Part shown: positions 8,440-21,059 of the stretch, one piece after another | Layout: every line of letters starts with the position of its first letter | How positions within the stretch are numbered: position 1 is the stretch's first letter | Assembly (NCBI RefSeq): GCF_014635285.1 | Contig: NZ_BMCR01000004.1 | Location: 186,001 to 250,000, forward strand | Length of the DNA stretch: 64,000 nucleotides | Source: Stappia taiwanensis | GTDB taxonomy: Bacteria; Pseudomonadota; Alphaproteobacteria; Rhizobiales; Stappiaceae | Direction of reading: 5' to 3' | Translations under genes and position numbers: made by a program | Notes under the pieces: model-generated | What the model was told of the DNA's origin: nothing | Seen by the model: only the letters and a program-made list of their open reading frames with translations | Databases searched by the model: none

Positions 8440-9459
8440 TCACCGTGGCATGGCCAGAGCCCGCAATTGGGCGAATTCATCACTTTGCACAAGAGCCCGA
8501 TAGACCTCAGCCAGGCTCAGTCCTCGCTCTCGAGCACTCCTCAGATAATGCTCCCGCCCGGCCGGCCCTACCTCGCGTCCCAGCACCCGGCGATAGGCCT
8601 CCTCTAGCCGCTCCCGCGTGACCGGCTCTGCCAAGGCCGAGGGGGCGATATCCCAGGTCATCAGGCGTAAAAGCGACTCGTCCGTCTCCACAGAAACGCT
8701 GGCGAGAACCCGCCTCGCCAGTGCTTGGGCAAAGGTGTGAGCCGGATGCTTGCGGTCCTCAAACGCAAGTCCACGCTCCGCATGGCGTGCCAGCCCGTCG
8801 AAAACATTTGGCGGCGTGCGGAAACACGGCCTCAGATCCGCGCCCCTTTCATCGACGTAGTACCGGTTCAATCCGTCAAAATAGACGGACGCATAGCCGT
8901 TCTCGAGAAGCAGCCCCTCCCACTCCTGATGGTTTTCCCGTTGCGACATCGGATAGGTCGCCTCGACAAGAACCACTGATGGACGGAAGCGTTCGAAGTC
9001 AGCGCCCGCCAAGACGTCCGCTTCAAGTCCTTCCACATCCACTTTCAGGAATGCATAGCGCTCCGGCACGCCGCATGCTGTGCAGATCTCCGAAAGCGGC
9101 CGCACCTCGATCTCAATCTGACGCGCAACGCCTGCATGGCGGCGCATGTCCTCGGCGATATCCGCCCGCAAGGTTGACAGCCCGCCGGTGCCCTCGAACA
9201 CGTTCAGCATCGCCTGCCCGCTTTCGCGCCCCACCGCCACATTCAGGTTGTGATCGCGCGGACGACAACGCACGAGCTCCCGGTACCTGTCCGTCAGCGG
9301 CTCGATATTCACACCGCGCCAGCCCTTCCTGTAAAAATGAAAGGTCACGGAGTCGGCAACCGGGCTGGACGCTCCAACATCGACATAAAAGCCGGTAGCG
9401 GTCTCCGCGAAGCAGCGCTGCAGCATCACGTCTTCATAATTCTGGGCGTAGGAAATCAC
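8440..9459 (-). CDS. FkbM-family methyltransferase with C-terminal DUF4214-like module
   Basis: A 339-residue protein. The methyltransferase part is at the N-terminus: ISYAQNYEDVMLQRCF, then GFYVDVGASSPVADS (SAM loop), WRGVNIEPL, and FLKVDVEGLEADVLAGA. The last 60 residues (RLEEAYRRVLGREVGPAG ... SDEF) are the same kind of helical module that sits at the N-terminus of the two proteins at 6487 and 7437. The GTG at 9459 is chosen because the protein then begins at the family start and an AGAGG site precedes it; longer frames overlap the upstream gene. It is convergent with the methyltransferase ending at 8375 and likely modifies the same glycan. Confidence 0.87.
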   Translation of the reverse strand: MISYAQNYEDVMLQRCFAETATGFYVDVGASSPVADSVTFHFYRKGWRGVNIEPLTDRYRELVRCRPRDHNLNVAVGRESGQAMLNVFEGTGGLSTLRADIAEDMRRHAGVARQIEIEVRPLSEICTACGVPERYAFLKVDVEGLEADVLAGADFERFRPSVVLVEATYPMSQRENHQEWEGLLLENGYASVYFDGLNRYYVDERGADLRPCFRTPPNVFDGLARHAERGLAFEDRKHPAHTFAQALARRVLASVSVETDESLLRLMTWDIAPSALAEPVTRERLEEAYRRVLGREVGPAGREHYLRSARERGLSLAEVYRALVQSDEFAQLRALAMPR

Positions 9460-9527
9460 TGTCTGCCTCTGTTTCTGATGAGCTGGGTTTGCCGTGCGCT
9501 GCAAGCCTGCCACATCCTTTGCGCCCC

Positions 9528-10874
9528 TTAAATCTCCGCGGAATAGGCATAGGGGCCGCTGCCGCTCTGGACCGGCGTGACGCGCATGCCCCCCGCAAGA
9601 TCCGCCGGATCGCGCGATGTTGCATAGACACGGTAATAGCGCCGGCACAACGCAAGATCGAGCGCGGGATGCTTGAACTCGAACGGCGTTGCCACCTTCC
9701 CAAGCTCGACCTGCACCCCTGTGACAAGATAGCGCCCCACCATATCCGGTTGCCGCAGCAGACCGAACCACGAGCTCGGACCGGCCGGGATCGTCTGCGT
9801 GTTCACGATCCGCTGCCAGCCCCCCGTGAAGGAGACAAACTGCCCCTGGTCCTTCACGTCGAATTTTGCCTGCGCCCCGACCGGCCCCTTCACCCAGAGC
9901 GATAGCGTCACCTGTTTTCCCTCGAACCGCTTGAACACGAGCGGTTCCAGATACTGGCGAATGCCCCAGTCGGCGGATCCGAGCGCGGTCAGATCAACCG
10001 CCATGGAATACAGCAGCCCCTGCCCGGCGGGCACCTCGTCCGACCGCTCGATCGTGCCGCTGCTATCCGCGCCAACGTCGAAGACCCGCCACTGGTCGGC
10101 CTTGTAGCCTGAGCGTGTGTCCAGGCCGGTGGCGCCCCGCTGCCAGATGCTCATGTCGCCATTGATGCAAAGGTTGCGAATGCCTGCGGTCGGAAAGCCG
10201 CCGATGTCGGACAGGCCGACCGGAATGGACACCGCACCGCTGTGCCGGTCGGCACGCAACGCCTCATGCCAGGTCCCCCCGTCCGGCGATACCTTGACCG
10301 CCAGATCGTCCCCGCCAGCCGTGCCGATCTCGGCGCGGCCGCCGTACCCCGTCTGGAACACCAGCGCGGCCGTGCGCTCCGGCGCCTGCTTGTTCAACAC
10401 CTGCCGAATGTCGCCGCTGCCCGGCGTGACATCATCGTGGCTGAACAGCACCGCATCCGACTTGACCGCGAGCTTGTTCACCGCATCCGCCAGGGTGTTG
10501 ACCCCCACACGGTTCGCCGGGTTCGGATTTGCCGTCACCTCCCGCCACTGGGTGCCGTCCCAGACGATGGTGCCAGCTTCGTCTTCCACCCAGGCTCGCC
10601 AACCGGCCGCCGGCGCAAACACGCTCCAGCTTCCATCCTGAAAGGCCGCGATCGCGCCCTCCGCGCCCGCCCAGGCCCCGGATGCGGCGGGCGCAACGAT
10701 ATAGCGTGCCCCTTCCTGTGGCGTTGCCGGAGGCGCACCGAGAGATCGCGTTCGCACCGACAGCTGGACCAGCGCATCAAGGGCCCGCAGGGCCTCGTTG
10801 TGGGTCACATGTTTTTGCGCCTGCGAAGACGCGATCAGCGGCAAGGCAAGGTTGGGCGTCGTCATGGTCACCAT
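9528..10874 (-). CDS. DUF2793 protein with phage tail-fibre-like C-terminus
   Basis: A 448-residue protein of two parts. The N-terminal DUF2793 region (about residues 1-120) contains LPLIASSQAQKHVTHNEALR and DGTQWREV, as in alphaproteobacterial prophage and gene-transfer-agent-associated proteins. The C-terminal half resembles phage tail-fibre or carbohydrate-binding regions: CINGDMSIWQRGATG, YKADQWRVFDVGAD, then GVQVELGKVATPFEF and LCRRYYRV. The ATG at 10874 has a GGGGAG site. No signal peptide or membrane helix is obvious. It sits between kpsT-like and methyltransferase genes on the same strand, with no other phage genes nearby. Its role is unknown; glycan binding is an inference. Confidence 0.75.
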   Translation of the reverse strand: MVTMTTPNLALPLIASSQAQKHVTHNEALRALDALVQLSVRTRSLGAPPATPQEGARYIVAPAASGAWAGAEGAIAAFQDGSWSVFAPAAGWRAWVEDEAGTIVWDGTQWREVTANPNPANRVGVNTLADAVNKLAVKSDAVLFSHDDVTPGSGDIRQVLNKQAPERTAALVFQTGYGGRAEIGTAGGDDLAVKVSPDGGTWHEALRADRHSGAVSIPVGLSDIGGFPTAGIRNLCINGDMSIWQRGATGLDTRSGYKADQWRVFDVGADSSGTIERSDEVPAGQGLLYSMAVDLTALGSADWGIRQYLEPLVFKRFEGKQVTLSLWVKGPVGAQAKFDVKDQGQFVSFTGGWQRIVNTQTIPAGPSSWFGLLRQPDMVGRYLVTGVQVELGKVATPFEFKHPALDLALCRRYYRVYATSRDPADLAGGMRVTPVQSGSGPYAYSAEI

Positions 10875-11035
10875 CGTTCTCCCCTTCATCGGAGAACAGA
10901 ATACGGCAACGCCCACGACCGGGGATTGGCGCGCACATCTCCTGCACCAGCCCCCCCCCTCCACCATCAGCGGAGCATGTCAGACGCAGAATTTTCGATC
11001 AAAATTGCGCAGAATTGTCGCTCTTTCTCGCAATT

Positions 11036-11692
11036 TCATTGGTTCTGCAGATGGTTGTGCATGTCAATCGCGTCAGAGATATCCTCGTAGTAATACAAAT
11101 GCCCCTGATGCAAGACGCACCCACTCTGACAGTATCGACGCAGCATCTCATTGCTGTGCGAGATCATAAGGATATTCGAGTCTTTCAGCTTCTCTTCAAA
11201 TACCTCATTGCACTTCTTCTTGAAGCGGGCATCACCAACCGCCGTGATTTCGTCAATCAGGTAGTACTTGAACTCAATCGCCATACTCACGCCGAAGGCC
11301 AGGCGCGCCCGCATACCACTTGAATAGGTCTTGATCGGCAGACGCATCGACGGTCCGAGTTCGGAAAATTCCTCGACATAGGAAATCACCTCATCCGGGT
11401 CCTCGCCGTACATCCGCGCAACAAAGCGCGCGTTTTCAACCCCCGACATGGTCCCGTTGAACCCGCCACCGAACCCGAGCGGCCAGGAAACCTTGGCGTA
11501 GCGCATGATGCGCCCGGCATCGGGCAGCTCCGCCCCCGCAATCAGGCGCATGAGGGTGGACTTGCCGGCGCCATTCTGTCCGAGTATCGCAATATTCTTG
11601 TCACCCGGAAGGTCAAGACTCAGCCCGTCAAGGATAACCTTCCTGACACCGCTCATCTTGTAGGTTTTTCGCACGCCCCGGAACCCGATCAC
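11036..11692 (-). CDS. kpsT: Capsule-type polysaccharide ABC exporter, ATP-binding subunit
   Basis: A 218-residue ABC ATPase of the KpsT/CtrD/BexA type, which energises export of capsular polysaccharide through the inner membrane. Visible motifs are Walker A GQNGAGKST, the signature YSSGMRARLAFG and Walker B YYLIDE, plus a switch histidine in MISHS. There is no C-terminal carbohydrate-binding extension as in Wzt, which fits the KpsT class. It starts 10 bases after the permease gene and is cotranscribed with it. A short C-terminus (MHNHLQNQ) ends the protein. Confidence 0.92.
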   Translation of the reverse strand: MIGFRGVRKTYKMSGVRKVILDGLSLDLPGDKNIAILGQNGAGKSTLMRLIAGAELPDAGRIMRYAKVSWPLGFGGGFNGTMSGVENARFVARMYGEDPDEVISYVEEFSELGPSMRLPIKTYSSGMRARLAFGVSMAIEFKYYLIDEITAVGDARFKKKCNEVFEEKLKDSNILMISHSNEMLRRYCQSGCVLHQGHLYYYEDISDAIDMHNHLQNQ

Positions 11693-11702
11693 CTGAAGCC
11701 TC

Positions 11703-12485
11703 CTACTTCTGATGCTTGCGGAACAACCGCTCGGAACTGAAGGCGATCACAAGAAGTATCATGACATAAAACAGAAGATAAGGTACATCGAGCGTTGCAC
11801 TCTTGTAATGCGGATAATATCCGGTCCTGAACCAATCGATCCCGTGCAGCATCGGATTCCAGGACAGGATGTAGCGAATATGCGGCGGAAAGGCGTCCGG
11901 AATGAAAAAGACACCGGACAGAAAGAACATCGGCCTGGTGATGATCGCCTCAACCCGCGCCCATGTGGGCCAAAGCAGATAAATCACCGCATTGGTAAGC
12001 CCTGCCCCCAAGCCGAGAAGAGCGACCGAGGCAACCGCCAGCAGCACGACACCCAGATTCGCCGGGAACTCCGCCAGGCCAAACACGATCAGCGCACTGA
12101 AGAACACGATGTAGACGAACAGATAGGTCGCCGTAATCAGGGTAAACCGTGCAATGACCACATCCGTTTCCTTGACCAGAGGATAGGCCATCAACCCCCT
12201 GTTTCCCTCAAAAACGGTCATCAGGGAGCTGGACAGCTTCTGGTAGAATTGGAAGGTAATAATCCCCGTGGCGAAAAACAGCGGGAAGCTGGTGCCAATC
12301 GGCGGGTGCCGCGTGACGAACGAAAAGACCAGAGTGAGAATTGCCGTCCCCAGCACCGGCTCCAGGATCGCCCACATGTAGCCGAGCTGCACCGCACCGA
12401 AGGTGACCTTCGTCTCCCGCAGAACCAATGCCCCAATGACCCGGAGTTGAACCAGGAACGGGTTTTCCGCTTTGGCGTCCGACAT
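11703..12485 (-). CDS. kpsM: Capsule-type polysaccharide ABC exporter, permease
   Basis: A 260-residue ABC-2 type permease of the KpsM/CtrC/BexB family with about six membrane helices. It begins with a cytosolic stretch and the LRETKVTFG motif, followed by GYMWAILEPVLGTAI, and ends with a basic tail (ERLFRKHQK). It pairs with the ATPase encoded 10 bases downstream to move glycan across the inner membrane. The gene lies 26 bases downstream of the kpsE-like gene. No outer-membrane partner (KpsD/Wza type) or KpsC/KpsS gene is present in the window. Confidence 0.92.
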   Translation of the reverse strand: MSDAKAENPFLVQLRVIGALVLRETKVTFGAVQLGYMWAILEPVLGTAILTLVFSFVTRHPPIGTSFPLFFATGIITFQFYQKLSSSLMTVFEGNRGLMAYPLVKETDVVIARFTLITATYLFVYIVFFSALIVFGLAEFPANLGVVLLAVASVALLGLGAGLTNAVIYLLWPTWARVEAIITRPMFFLSGVFFIPDAFPPHIRYILSWNPMLHGIDWFRTGYYPHYKSATLDVPYLLFYVMILLVIAFSSERLFRKHQK

Positions 12486-12511
12486 GACGGTCCTTTAACG
12501 TTCCCCGCGCC

Positions 12512-13801
12512 TCAGCGCATATGATCGCGAACGGAATAGGCGATCAGGAGCCCCAATCCCCACACGATCAAAGCAACGACAAAGACCAGAAACGTGTTCA
12601 GAAGGCGTTTCGGATAGATGGCCTCCTCCGGGGTACTTGGCGCGCGAAACACCGCCAGAAAGCGCTGCTGACGATCGGCCTCGACCCGTGCCCGCTCCAG
12701 CGAGGAAAGAGCCACCGCGTAGGCCTTCTGCGCGAATTCCTGCTCAACCTTCAGCCTCTCGTAGTCGGCGAGCAGGCTCGACAGGTTGGACCCCACCGTC
12801 CCCTGCTCCTGACCGGAAAGGCCGACCTCCGATTGCTTCTGCCGCAACTCCGTCTCCAGTGCCGCGATCTGCCGTCGAAGCTGCCGCACCGATGGCGCAT
12901 CCTGATCCAGGGTCGTCGTCATGGAGCCCAGACGCGACCGCAGCTCGATCAGTTCCTTCTCGATACCCGCGACCAGTTCAACCTGTGCAGCGGCACTTGC
13001 CGTCGGATCGATTGCATTGGAGGTCTTGCGAAACTCCTGCATTTCCTTGCGAAGGATTTTCAGCCGCAGCTCAGCGGAGGCCACCTCCTTCTTCGCGAAC
13101 TCGACCGCGTCCTTGCGCGCTTCCTCGGAGAGCCGATTGATCAGCCTCTGGCTATACCCCACGATGAGATCGGCGACGCGCTGCGCATCTTGCGCACTGA
13201 AGGCCTGCACCTCGAAATTGAGGATTGATGAGGTGTTGTCGTAAGAGGTGGATATCATCCAGTCCCAATACTCGACCACCTCTTCGATGGGAGCTTCCGT
13301 ATCGAGGCGGTAGAGAAAATCTATCTCATCCGATCCGTAAGCCTGCAGGAAATCAATATCCTTCCGCAGCTCTTCAAGCAGTTCTCGGCTCTTAAGGTAT
13401 TCCAGCAGGATATAGGAATCGGTGGTGGTCGTTCCGACACTCGACAAGCCTGTCAGAGCGCCCAGGAAGTCATTCCCCACGGTCGTGCTGTCCATACTCC
13501 GGACCGAAAAACCTGCCCCGGCGGCATAGCGGTCGGAAGCGATCAGCCCGAAATACAAAGCGCCGAACAAGGTCGGCAGGAGCACGCAGGCCACGAAGGA
13601 CAGCTTGACGATCAGGTGCCGCAAAGCCCGCGGCCGCAAATCGAGCTCGGCGGTCTTGGCAATGGCTGCGGCGGCCTTGTTGATCCGAAGGGGAATAACC
13701 GGCGCCTTCTCCGTTTTCCCGGCCGGAGCCTTCGGCGCAGGCGCGTTTTTCTTGTCCGGCTCTGCGGCGACCTGAGCCGTATTTTCAACCTTGTCTGCCA
13801 T
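12512..13801 (-). CDS. kpsE: Capsule export inner-membrane protein of the KpsE/CtrB type
   Basis: A 429-residue polysaccharide co-polymerase/export protein of the KpsE/CtrB/BexC class, which bridges inner-membrane exporter and outer-membrane channel. Architecture: a Lys/Pro/Ala-rich cytosolic N-terminus, one membrane helix near residues 65-90 (LSFVACVLLPTLFGALYFGL), a large periplasmic part with long coiled coils (about 200-370), a PxxP-like segment (APSTPEEAIYPKR) and a second helix near the C-terminus. The ATG at 13801 has a GAGGGAAG site. It heads the operon kpsE-kpsM-kpsT. Confidence 0.88.
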   Translation of the reverse strand: MADKVENTAQVAAEPDKKNAPAPKAPAGKTEKAPVIPLRINKAAAAIAKTAELDLRPRALRHLIVKLSFVACVLLPTLFGALYFGLIASDRYAAGAGFSVRSMDSTTVGNDFLGALTGLSSVGTTTTDSYILLEYLKSRELLEELRKDIDFLQAYGSDEIDFLYRLDTEAPIEEVVEYWDWMISTSYDNTSSILNFEVQAFSAQDAQRVADLIVGYSQRLINRLSEEARKDAVEFAKKEVASAELRLKILRKEMQEFRKTSNAIDPTASAAAQVELVAGIEKELIELRSRLGSMTTTLDQDAPSVRQLRRQIAALETELRQKQSEVGLSGQEQGTVGSNLSSLLADYERLKVEQEFAQKAYAVALSSLERARVEADRQQRFLAVFRAPSTPEEAIYPKRLLNTFLVFVVALIVWGLGLLIAYSVRDHMR

Positions 13802-14054
13802 GAGCCGGACTTCCCTCGTCAAACTGGTTCCGCCAAACCTGCGCGGTAAACAGGTGTATAGTACTATCGCAATTCGTTAACCGAAACGTTGCAACTCGGC
13901 TGCGTCTTTTCCCAGCATGCAAACGCAGTCCCCGCGTTTGCCCATCACTTGCCGGGTCACCCTCAAACGCCCTCCCCCGTGAAGAGGGGGCGCCAGAAGC
14001 CGCCCGCTCCTTTCGTCCTCCCAGTTCCGGCACCGCCCTCCCGGCGTTGCTCGT

Positions 14055-15959
14055 TCAGACCAGTCCCCGCCGTTCCAGAAATGCCAGCACCTCATCTGCG
14101 AGCTCTTCCGGATCGCGCCCCAGTGTCCGGAGATGCAAATCCGCTGCCTCGGGGGCCTCATAGGGACTATCGACGCCGGTAAAGTTTGGAAGCTTCCCTT
14201 CATCCGCCTTCTTGTAGAGCCCTTTTGGATCACGCCGACGACACTCCTCAATCGGCGTATCGACAAACACCTCGATGAACTCTCCTTCGTCGAGCAGATC
14301 CCGCACCATTCTCCGTTCGGCACGGAACGGAGAAATAAAGGAGACCAGAGTCAGCAGCCCGGCTTCCGTAAACAGCTTGGCGACCTCACCAACACGTCGG
14401 ATGTTTTCGACACGGTCGGTATCGGTAAAGCCCAAATCGCGATTCAGGCCATGGCGCACGTTGTCGCCATCCAGGGTGTAGGTCAGCCGCCCGCCCAAAT
14501 GGAGCTTCTTTTCAACCAGAGAGGCAATGGTCGACTTGCCCGACCCCGACAGACCCGTGAACCAGAGGACAGCCGGCTTCTGGCCAAGTTGCTCGGCCCG
14601 CGCCGCCTTGTCGACCTCCAACGCCTGCCAATGAATGTTGGAGGCGCGCCGCAGCCCGAACCACACCATACCGGCCGCCACTGTCGCATTGGTCAGCCGG
14701 TCGATCAGGATGAAGGCTCCGGTCCCGCGATTTGCCTCATAAGGATCAAAGGCCACGGGCGCTGCCAGCGCGAGATTGCAGAACGCAATCTCGTTCAGCT
14801 CCAAATCCTTGGCTGCCGTATGCTCGAAGGTGTTGATATTGATCTTGTGCTTGATCTCCGTCACGGTCCCCGAGACCGTCCGCGTGCCGATTTTCAGGTA
14901 ATAGGTCCGGCCTGGGAAAAGCGCCTCATCCGCCATCCAGACAAGATGCGCCGCGAACTGATCGGACACCTCAGGTCGCGCGGCCGGTGTCGCCAGAAGA
15001 TCCCCACGTGAGATGTCGATTTCGTCCTCCAGGACGATCGTGACCGCGTCTCCGGCGCCTGCCGTGGCCACCTCGCCGGTAGCCCCAACGATCTCGCGCA
15101 CCCGCGACCCTCGCCCCGAATTGGCCACGACGATCTCATCGCCCACGGCAACCCGCCCCCCGGCGATGGTCCCGCTATAGCCGCGAAAATCGAGATTGGG
15201 CCGGTTGACCCACTGCACAGGCATGCGGAAAGGCGCATCAAGGGAGTGCTCGGCAACGTCGACCGTCTCAAGATGTTCGAGCAAGGTCGGCCCTTCGTAC
15301 CAGGGCATGCGTTCGCTGCGGACCGAGACATTGTCGCCGAAGCGGGCAGAGATCGGCACCGCGACTTGCGTCTCGAAGTCGAAGCCTGTCGCGAACACCT
15401 CAAAGGCTGCGCGAATGTCCTCGAAACGCTCCTGCGAAAAATCGACAAGGTCGATCTTGTTGATCGCAAGCACCACATGGCGCACCCCCAGCAGCGACGC
15501 AATGAAGGCATGCCGTCGTGTCTGGGTCAAAAGTCCCTTGCGGGCATCGACCAGAAGCACAGCAAGATCCGCCGTGGAGGCGCCCGTCGCCATGTTGCGG
15601 GTGTACTGCTCGTGCCCGGGTGTGTCGGCAACGATGAACTTCCGCTTTTCCGTTGAGAAGAAGCGATAGGCCACATCGATGGTAATGCCCTGCTCGCGCT
15701 CCGCCTCCAGGCCGTCGACCAGCAGCGCCAGATCGAGATCCTCGCCAACCGTTCCATGTTTGCGGGAGTCGCGTTCCAGCGCGGACAGCTGATCCTCGAA
15801 AATCAACTTGGAATCGTAAAGAAGTCGCCCGATCAGCGTCGACTTGCCATCATCCACCGATCCGCAGGTCAGAAAGCGCAACTGATCCTTCGCATGCTGT
15901 TCCGCCAGGTGATCGACGATGGTCACCTCGGAGACCCGCTCCTGTGTCTGCGTGCTCAT
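14055..15959 (-). CDS. cysNC: Bifunctional sulfate adenylyltransferase subunit 1 / APS kinase
   Basis: A 634-residue fusion. Residues 20-440 are CysN, the GTPase subunit of ATP sulfurylase ([28 protein letters not shown]). From about 460 to the end is CysC, APS kinase (P-loop GLSGSGKST, then [15 protein letters not shown], and [18 protein letters not shown]). With CysD it turns sulfate and ATP into APS and then PAPS, the donor for the sulfotransferase at 6487. The gene begins one base after the cysD stop. NodQ-type proteins of rhizobia have the same fusion, there serving sulfation rather than only cysteine synthesis. Confidence 0.96.
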   Translation of the reverse strand: MSTQTQERVSEVTIVDHLAEQHAKDQLRFLTCGSVDDGKSTLIGRLLYDSKLIFEDQLSALERDSRKHGTVGEDLDLALLVDGLEAEREQGITIDVAYRFFSTEKRKFIVADTPGHEQYTRNMATGASTADLAVLLVDARKGLLTQTRRHAFIASLLGVRHVVLAINKIDLVDFSQERFEDIRAAFEVFATGFDFETQVAVPISARFGDNVSVRSERMPWYEGPTLLEHLETVDVAEHSLDAPFRMPVQWVNRPNLDFRGYSGTIAGGRVAVGDEIVVANSGRGSRVREIVGATGEVATAGAGDAVTIVLEDEIDISRGDLLATPAARPEVSDQFAAHLVWMADEALFPGRTYYLKIGTRTVSGTVTEIKHKININTFEHTAAKDLELNEIAFCNLALAAPVAFDPYEANRGTGAFILIDRLTNATVAAGMVWFGLRRASNIHWQALEVDKAARAEQLGQKPAVLWFTGLSGSGKSTIASLVEKKLHLGGRLTYTLDGDNVRHGLNRDLGFTDTDRVENIRRVGEVAKLFTEAGLLTLVSFISPFRAERRMVRDLLDEGEFIEVFVDTPIEECRRRDPKGLYKKADEGKLPNFTGVDSPYEAPEAADLHLRTLGRDPEELADEVLAFLERRGLV

Positions 15960-15960
15960 C

Positions 15961-16875
15961 TCAGAAGTACCCCTCGCGCTTCTTCTTCTCCATCGACCCG
16001 CTTTCGTCGTGGTCGATCAGGCGCCCCTGGCGTTCCGAAGTGCGCGCAAGCAGCATCTCGCGCACGATCGCCTGTAGCGTATCGGCATCGGATTCGATGG
16101 CTCCGGTCAGCGGATAGCACCCGAGCGTGCGGAAACGGACACGCCGTGTCTCTACCGTCTCGCCAGCGCGCAACGGAAACCGGTCATCATCAACCATGAT
16201 CAGCATACCATCGCGTTGCACAACCTGTCGCGGTGCAGAAAAATACAATGGCACGATGGGAATGTTCTCCATCAGGATGTATTGCCAGATATCCAGCTCG
16301 GTCCAGTTCGACAGCGGAAAGGCGCGGATGGATTCCCCCATCGCGATCCGGGCATTGTAGAGATTCCACAACTCCGGCCGCTGATTCTTCGGGTCCCATC
16401 CATGCGTCGCGGTCCGGAAGGAGAAGACCCGCTCCTTCGCGCGACTTTTCTCCTCATCACGCCGGGCACCGCCAAATGCCGCATCGAACCCGTATTTGTC
16501 CAAAGCCTGTTTCAACGCTTCGGTCTTCATGACCTGCGTGTGAACCGCCGACCCATGCACAAAGGGATTGATGCCCTTTTCCAACCCTTCCGGATTGCTA
16601 TGGACGATCAGATCAAGTCCGAGACGCTTCGCGGTCTCGTCGCGAAAGCGGATCATTTCCTGGAACTTCCAGGTCGTGTCGACATGCAGAAGCGGGAACG
16701 GCGGCTTGGAAGGAGAAAACGCCTTCATCGCCAGATGAAGCATCACCGCGGAATCCTTGCCGATCGAATACAGCATCACCGGATTGCGGAATTCCGCCGC
16801 CACTTCGCGAAGGATATGAATGCTTTCAGCTTCGAGCCGGCGCAAATTGCTTTGTCTCACGAGTTGGTCGCTCAT
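15961..16875 (-). CDS. cysD: Sulfate adenylyltransferase subunit 2
   Basis: A 304-residue CysD of the PP-loop ATP pyrophosphatase family, with [17 protein letters not shown] near residue 45 and [20 protein letters not shown] typical of CysD/NodP. It forms APS with CysN. The ATG at 16875 has a GAGGG site and gives the usual N-terminus ([20 protein letters not shown]); upstream in-frame ATGs would add up to 11 unsupported residues. It is coupled to cysNC (1-nt gap). A 13-nt tandem repeat lies just upstream. Confidence 0.96.
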   Translation of the reverse strand: MSDQLVRQSNLRRLEAESIHILREVAAEFRNPVMLYSIGKDSAVMLHLAMKAFSPSKPPFPLLHVDTTWKFQEMIRFRDETAKRLGLDLIVHSNPEGLEKGINPFVHGSAVHTQVMKTEALKQALDKYGFDAAFGGARRDEEKSRAKERVFSFRTATHGWDPKNQRPELWNLYNARIAMGESIRAFPLSNWTELDIWQYILMENIPIVPLYFSAPRQVVQRDGMLIMVDDDRFPLRAGETVETRRVRFRTLGCYPLTGAIESDADTLQAIVREMLLARTSERQGRLIDHDESGSMEKKKREGYF

Positions 16876-16897
16876 ACAGCCCTCAATCCTTTTCATG

Positions 16898-16923
16898 CGG
16901 CATCTCAATCCGGCATCTCAATC
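16898..16923. repeat. 13-nt tandem repeat upstream of cysD
   Basis: CGGCATCTCAATC occurs twice in direct succession (16898-16910 and 16911-16923), 22 bases upstream of the cysD start. It could be simple slippage or part of the cysD leader. Nothing else is recognised in the 208-nt gap between cysQ and cysD. Confidence 0.6.
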
Positions 16924-17083
16924 CGGCAGTCTTCGCGCATCATGCCCACCGACCAGACAGACGCGCATCCCGAAAAGCGCACCAGTCCCTCACCTACGCC
17001 ATGCATAGCGCGTCCGACCGCCCGATGCAGCCGTTGATATCGAACGGCTGCCGACCTGCCATCGGTGCCCTTCACGATGGCAT

Positions 17084-17905
17084 TCAGCCCTGCATCACCG
17101 CTCGGCTGATCAGATCGCGATTGCCTGCGGCAAAGAACCCGGGATTGGCAAAGTCCACATCGTCCGCCTGGTCGGTTTTGCCATACCCGAAGGGGGTCCC
17201 GTCCAGATGCGTCACGAGCCCTCCGGCCGCGCTCAGGACAGCTTGCCCCGCAGCGGTATCCCACTCCATGGTTCGCCCGAAACGCGGGTAGAAATCCGCC
17301 TCCCCACAGGCCACCATGCAGAACTTCAGCGACGACCCCACGCTGATCCGCTCTCCCACGGACAGACGCGTCAAAAGGTCTTCTGTTTTCGCATCGCCGT
17401 GGGACCGGCTGGCGACCGCGACCGGTGGAACCTCCGCTGCTTCACGCACCTGAATCGGCTTCCAGGCGCCGATCCGGCCCTCCACAATCTCCGCAAGAGC
17501 CGCGCCGCTCTCCCGCTCTCCTGCGTAGAGGACCTGCCGCGCGGGTGCGAGCACCACGCCAAGCACAGGCTCGCCGTCTTCCACAAGAGCAACATTCACC
17601 GTGAAATCACGGCGACCTGAGATAAATTCGCGTGTTCCATCAAGAGGATCGACCAGAAGAAACCGGCCACCGATCCGGGGCACATCTCCGCCGGCGACGG
17701 CCTCTTCCGCGACAACGGGAACACCGGAGAAGATCTCTCCCAGACCGGCCAGAATGATTTCTTCCGCCGCCCGGTCGGCTTCCGTCACCGGGCTGTCATC
17801 CGCCTTGTGTTCGACGTCCACGCCCAAGCGGTGAAACCGCAGGATCGCATCACCTGCCTGCTTGCACAGCTCGGCAACTTTTCCGATTTCGCTCGACCAG
17901 GTCAC
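17084..17905 (-). CDS. cysQ: 3'(2'),5'-bisphosphate nucleotidase CysQ
   Basis: A 273-residue member of the inositol-monophosphatase superfamily. The metal-site motifs are present: [10 protein letters not shown], then [15 protein letters not shown] and [11 protein letters not shown]. CysQ dephosphorylates PAP, the product left after sulfotransfer from PAPS, so it is the recycling partner of the sulfotransferase. I choose the GTG at 17905, preceded by GGGGAG six bases upstream, which gives the usual family length. ATGs at 17920 and 17995 are in-frame alternatives, the latter with an AGGA site but a Pro/Gly-rich extension not expected in the family. The gene is upstream of cysD-cysNC on the same strand. 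Confidence 0.92.
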   Translation of the reverse strand: MTWSSEIGKVAELCKQAGDAILRFHRLGVDVEHKADDSPVTEADRAAEEIILAGLGEIFSGVPVVAEEAVAGGDVPRIGGRFLLVDPLDGTREFISGRRDFTVNVALVEDGEPVLGVVLAPARQVLYAGERESGAALAEIVEGRIGAWKPIQVREAAEVPPVAVASRSHGDAKTEDLLTRLSVGERISVGSSLKFCMVACGEADFYPRFGRTMEWDTAAGQAVLSAAGGLVTHLDGTPFGYGKTDQADDVDFANPGFFAAGNRDLISRAVMQG

Positions 17906-18149
17906 AATCTCTCCCCACATCCCGCCATGTCTGCCCGGCACCCGGGGCCGTACCTCTTCGCTTGCGGTGGCTTTGTCAAGCGGAGACCCGGCCATGATAT
18001 TTCCTGCGGGAGAGAACGGACGCCCAGGCTCTTCCCCTCCCGCCTGCTGCCACCGTGCTGTCAGTAGGCGGGAGGGGGAGAGCGGAAATGCGCGGACAAG
18101 CCGCAAGCGCGGGGTTTTCCGGCCGAGGCTTTCGCCCCATATTGCCGCC

Positions 18150-21059
<2,910 letters not shown>

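Noticed and set aside
9528-10874. A prophage remnant
   Set aside because: Only a single phage-like gene is present, with no integrase, capsid, tail or attachment-site signals, so a prophage call is not supported.
13921-13993. Short inverted repeats (AAACGC/GCGTTT and CCCCC/GGGGG) downstream of cysNC
   Set aside because: Stems are only 5-6 bp with no T-run in the right direction; too weak to call a terminator.
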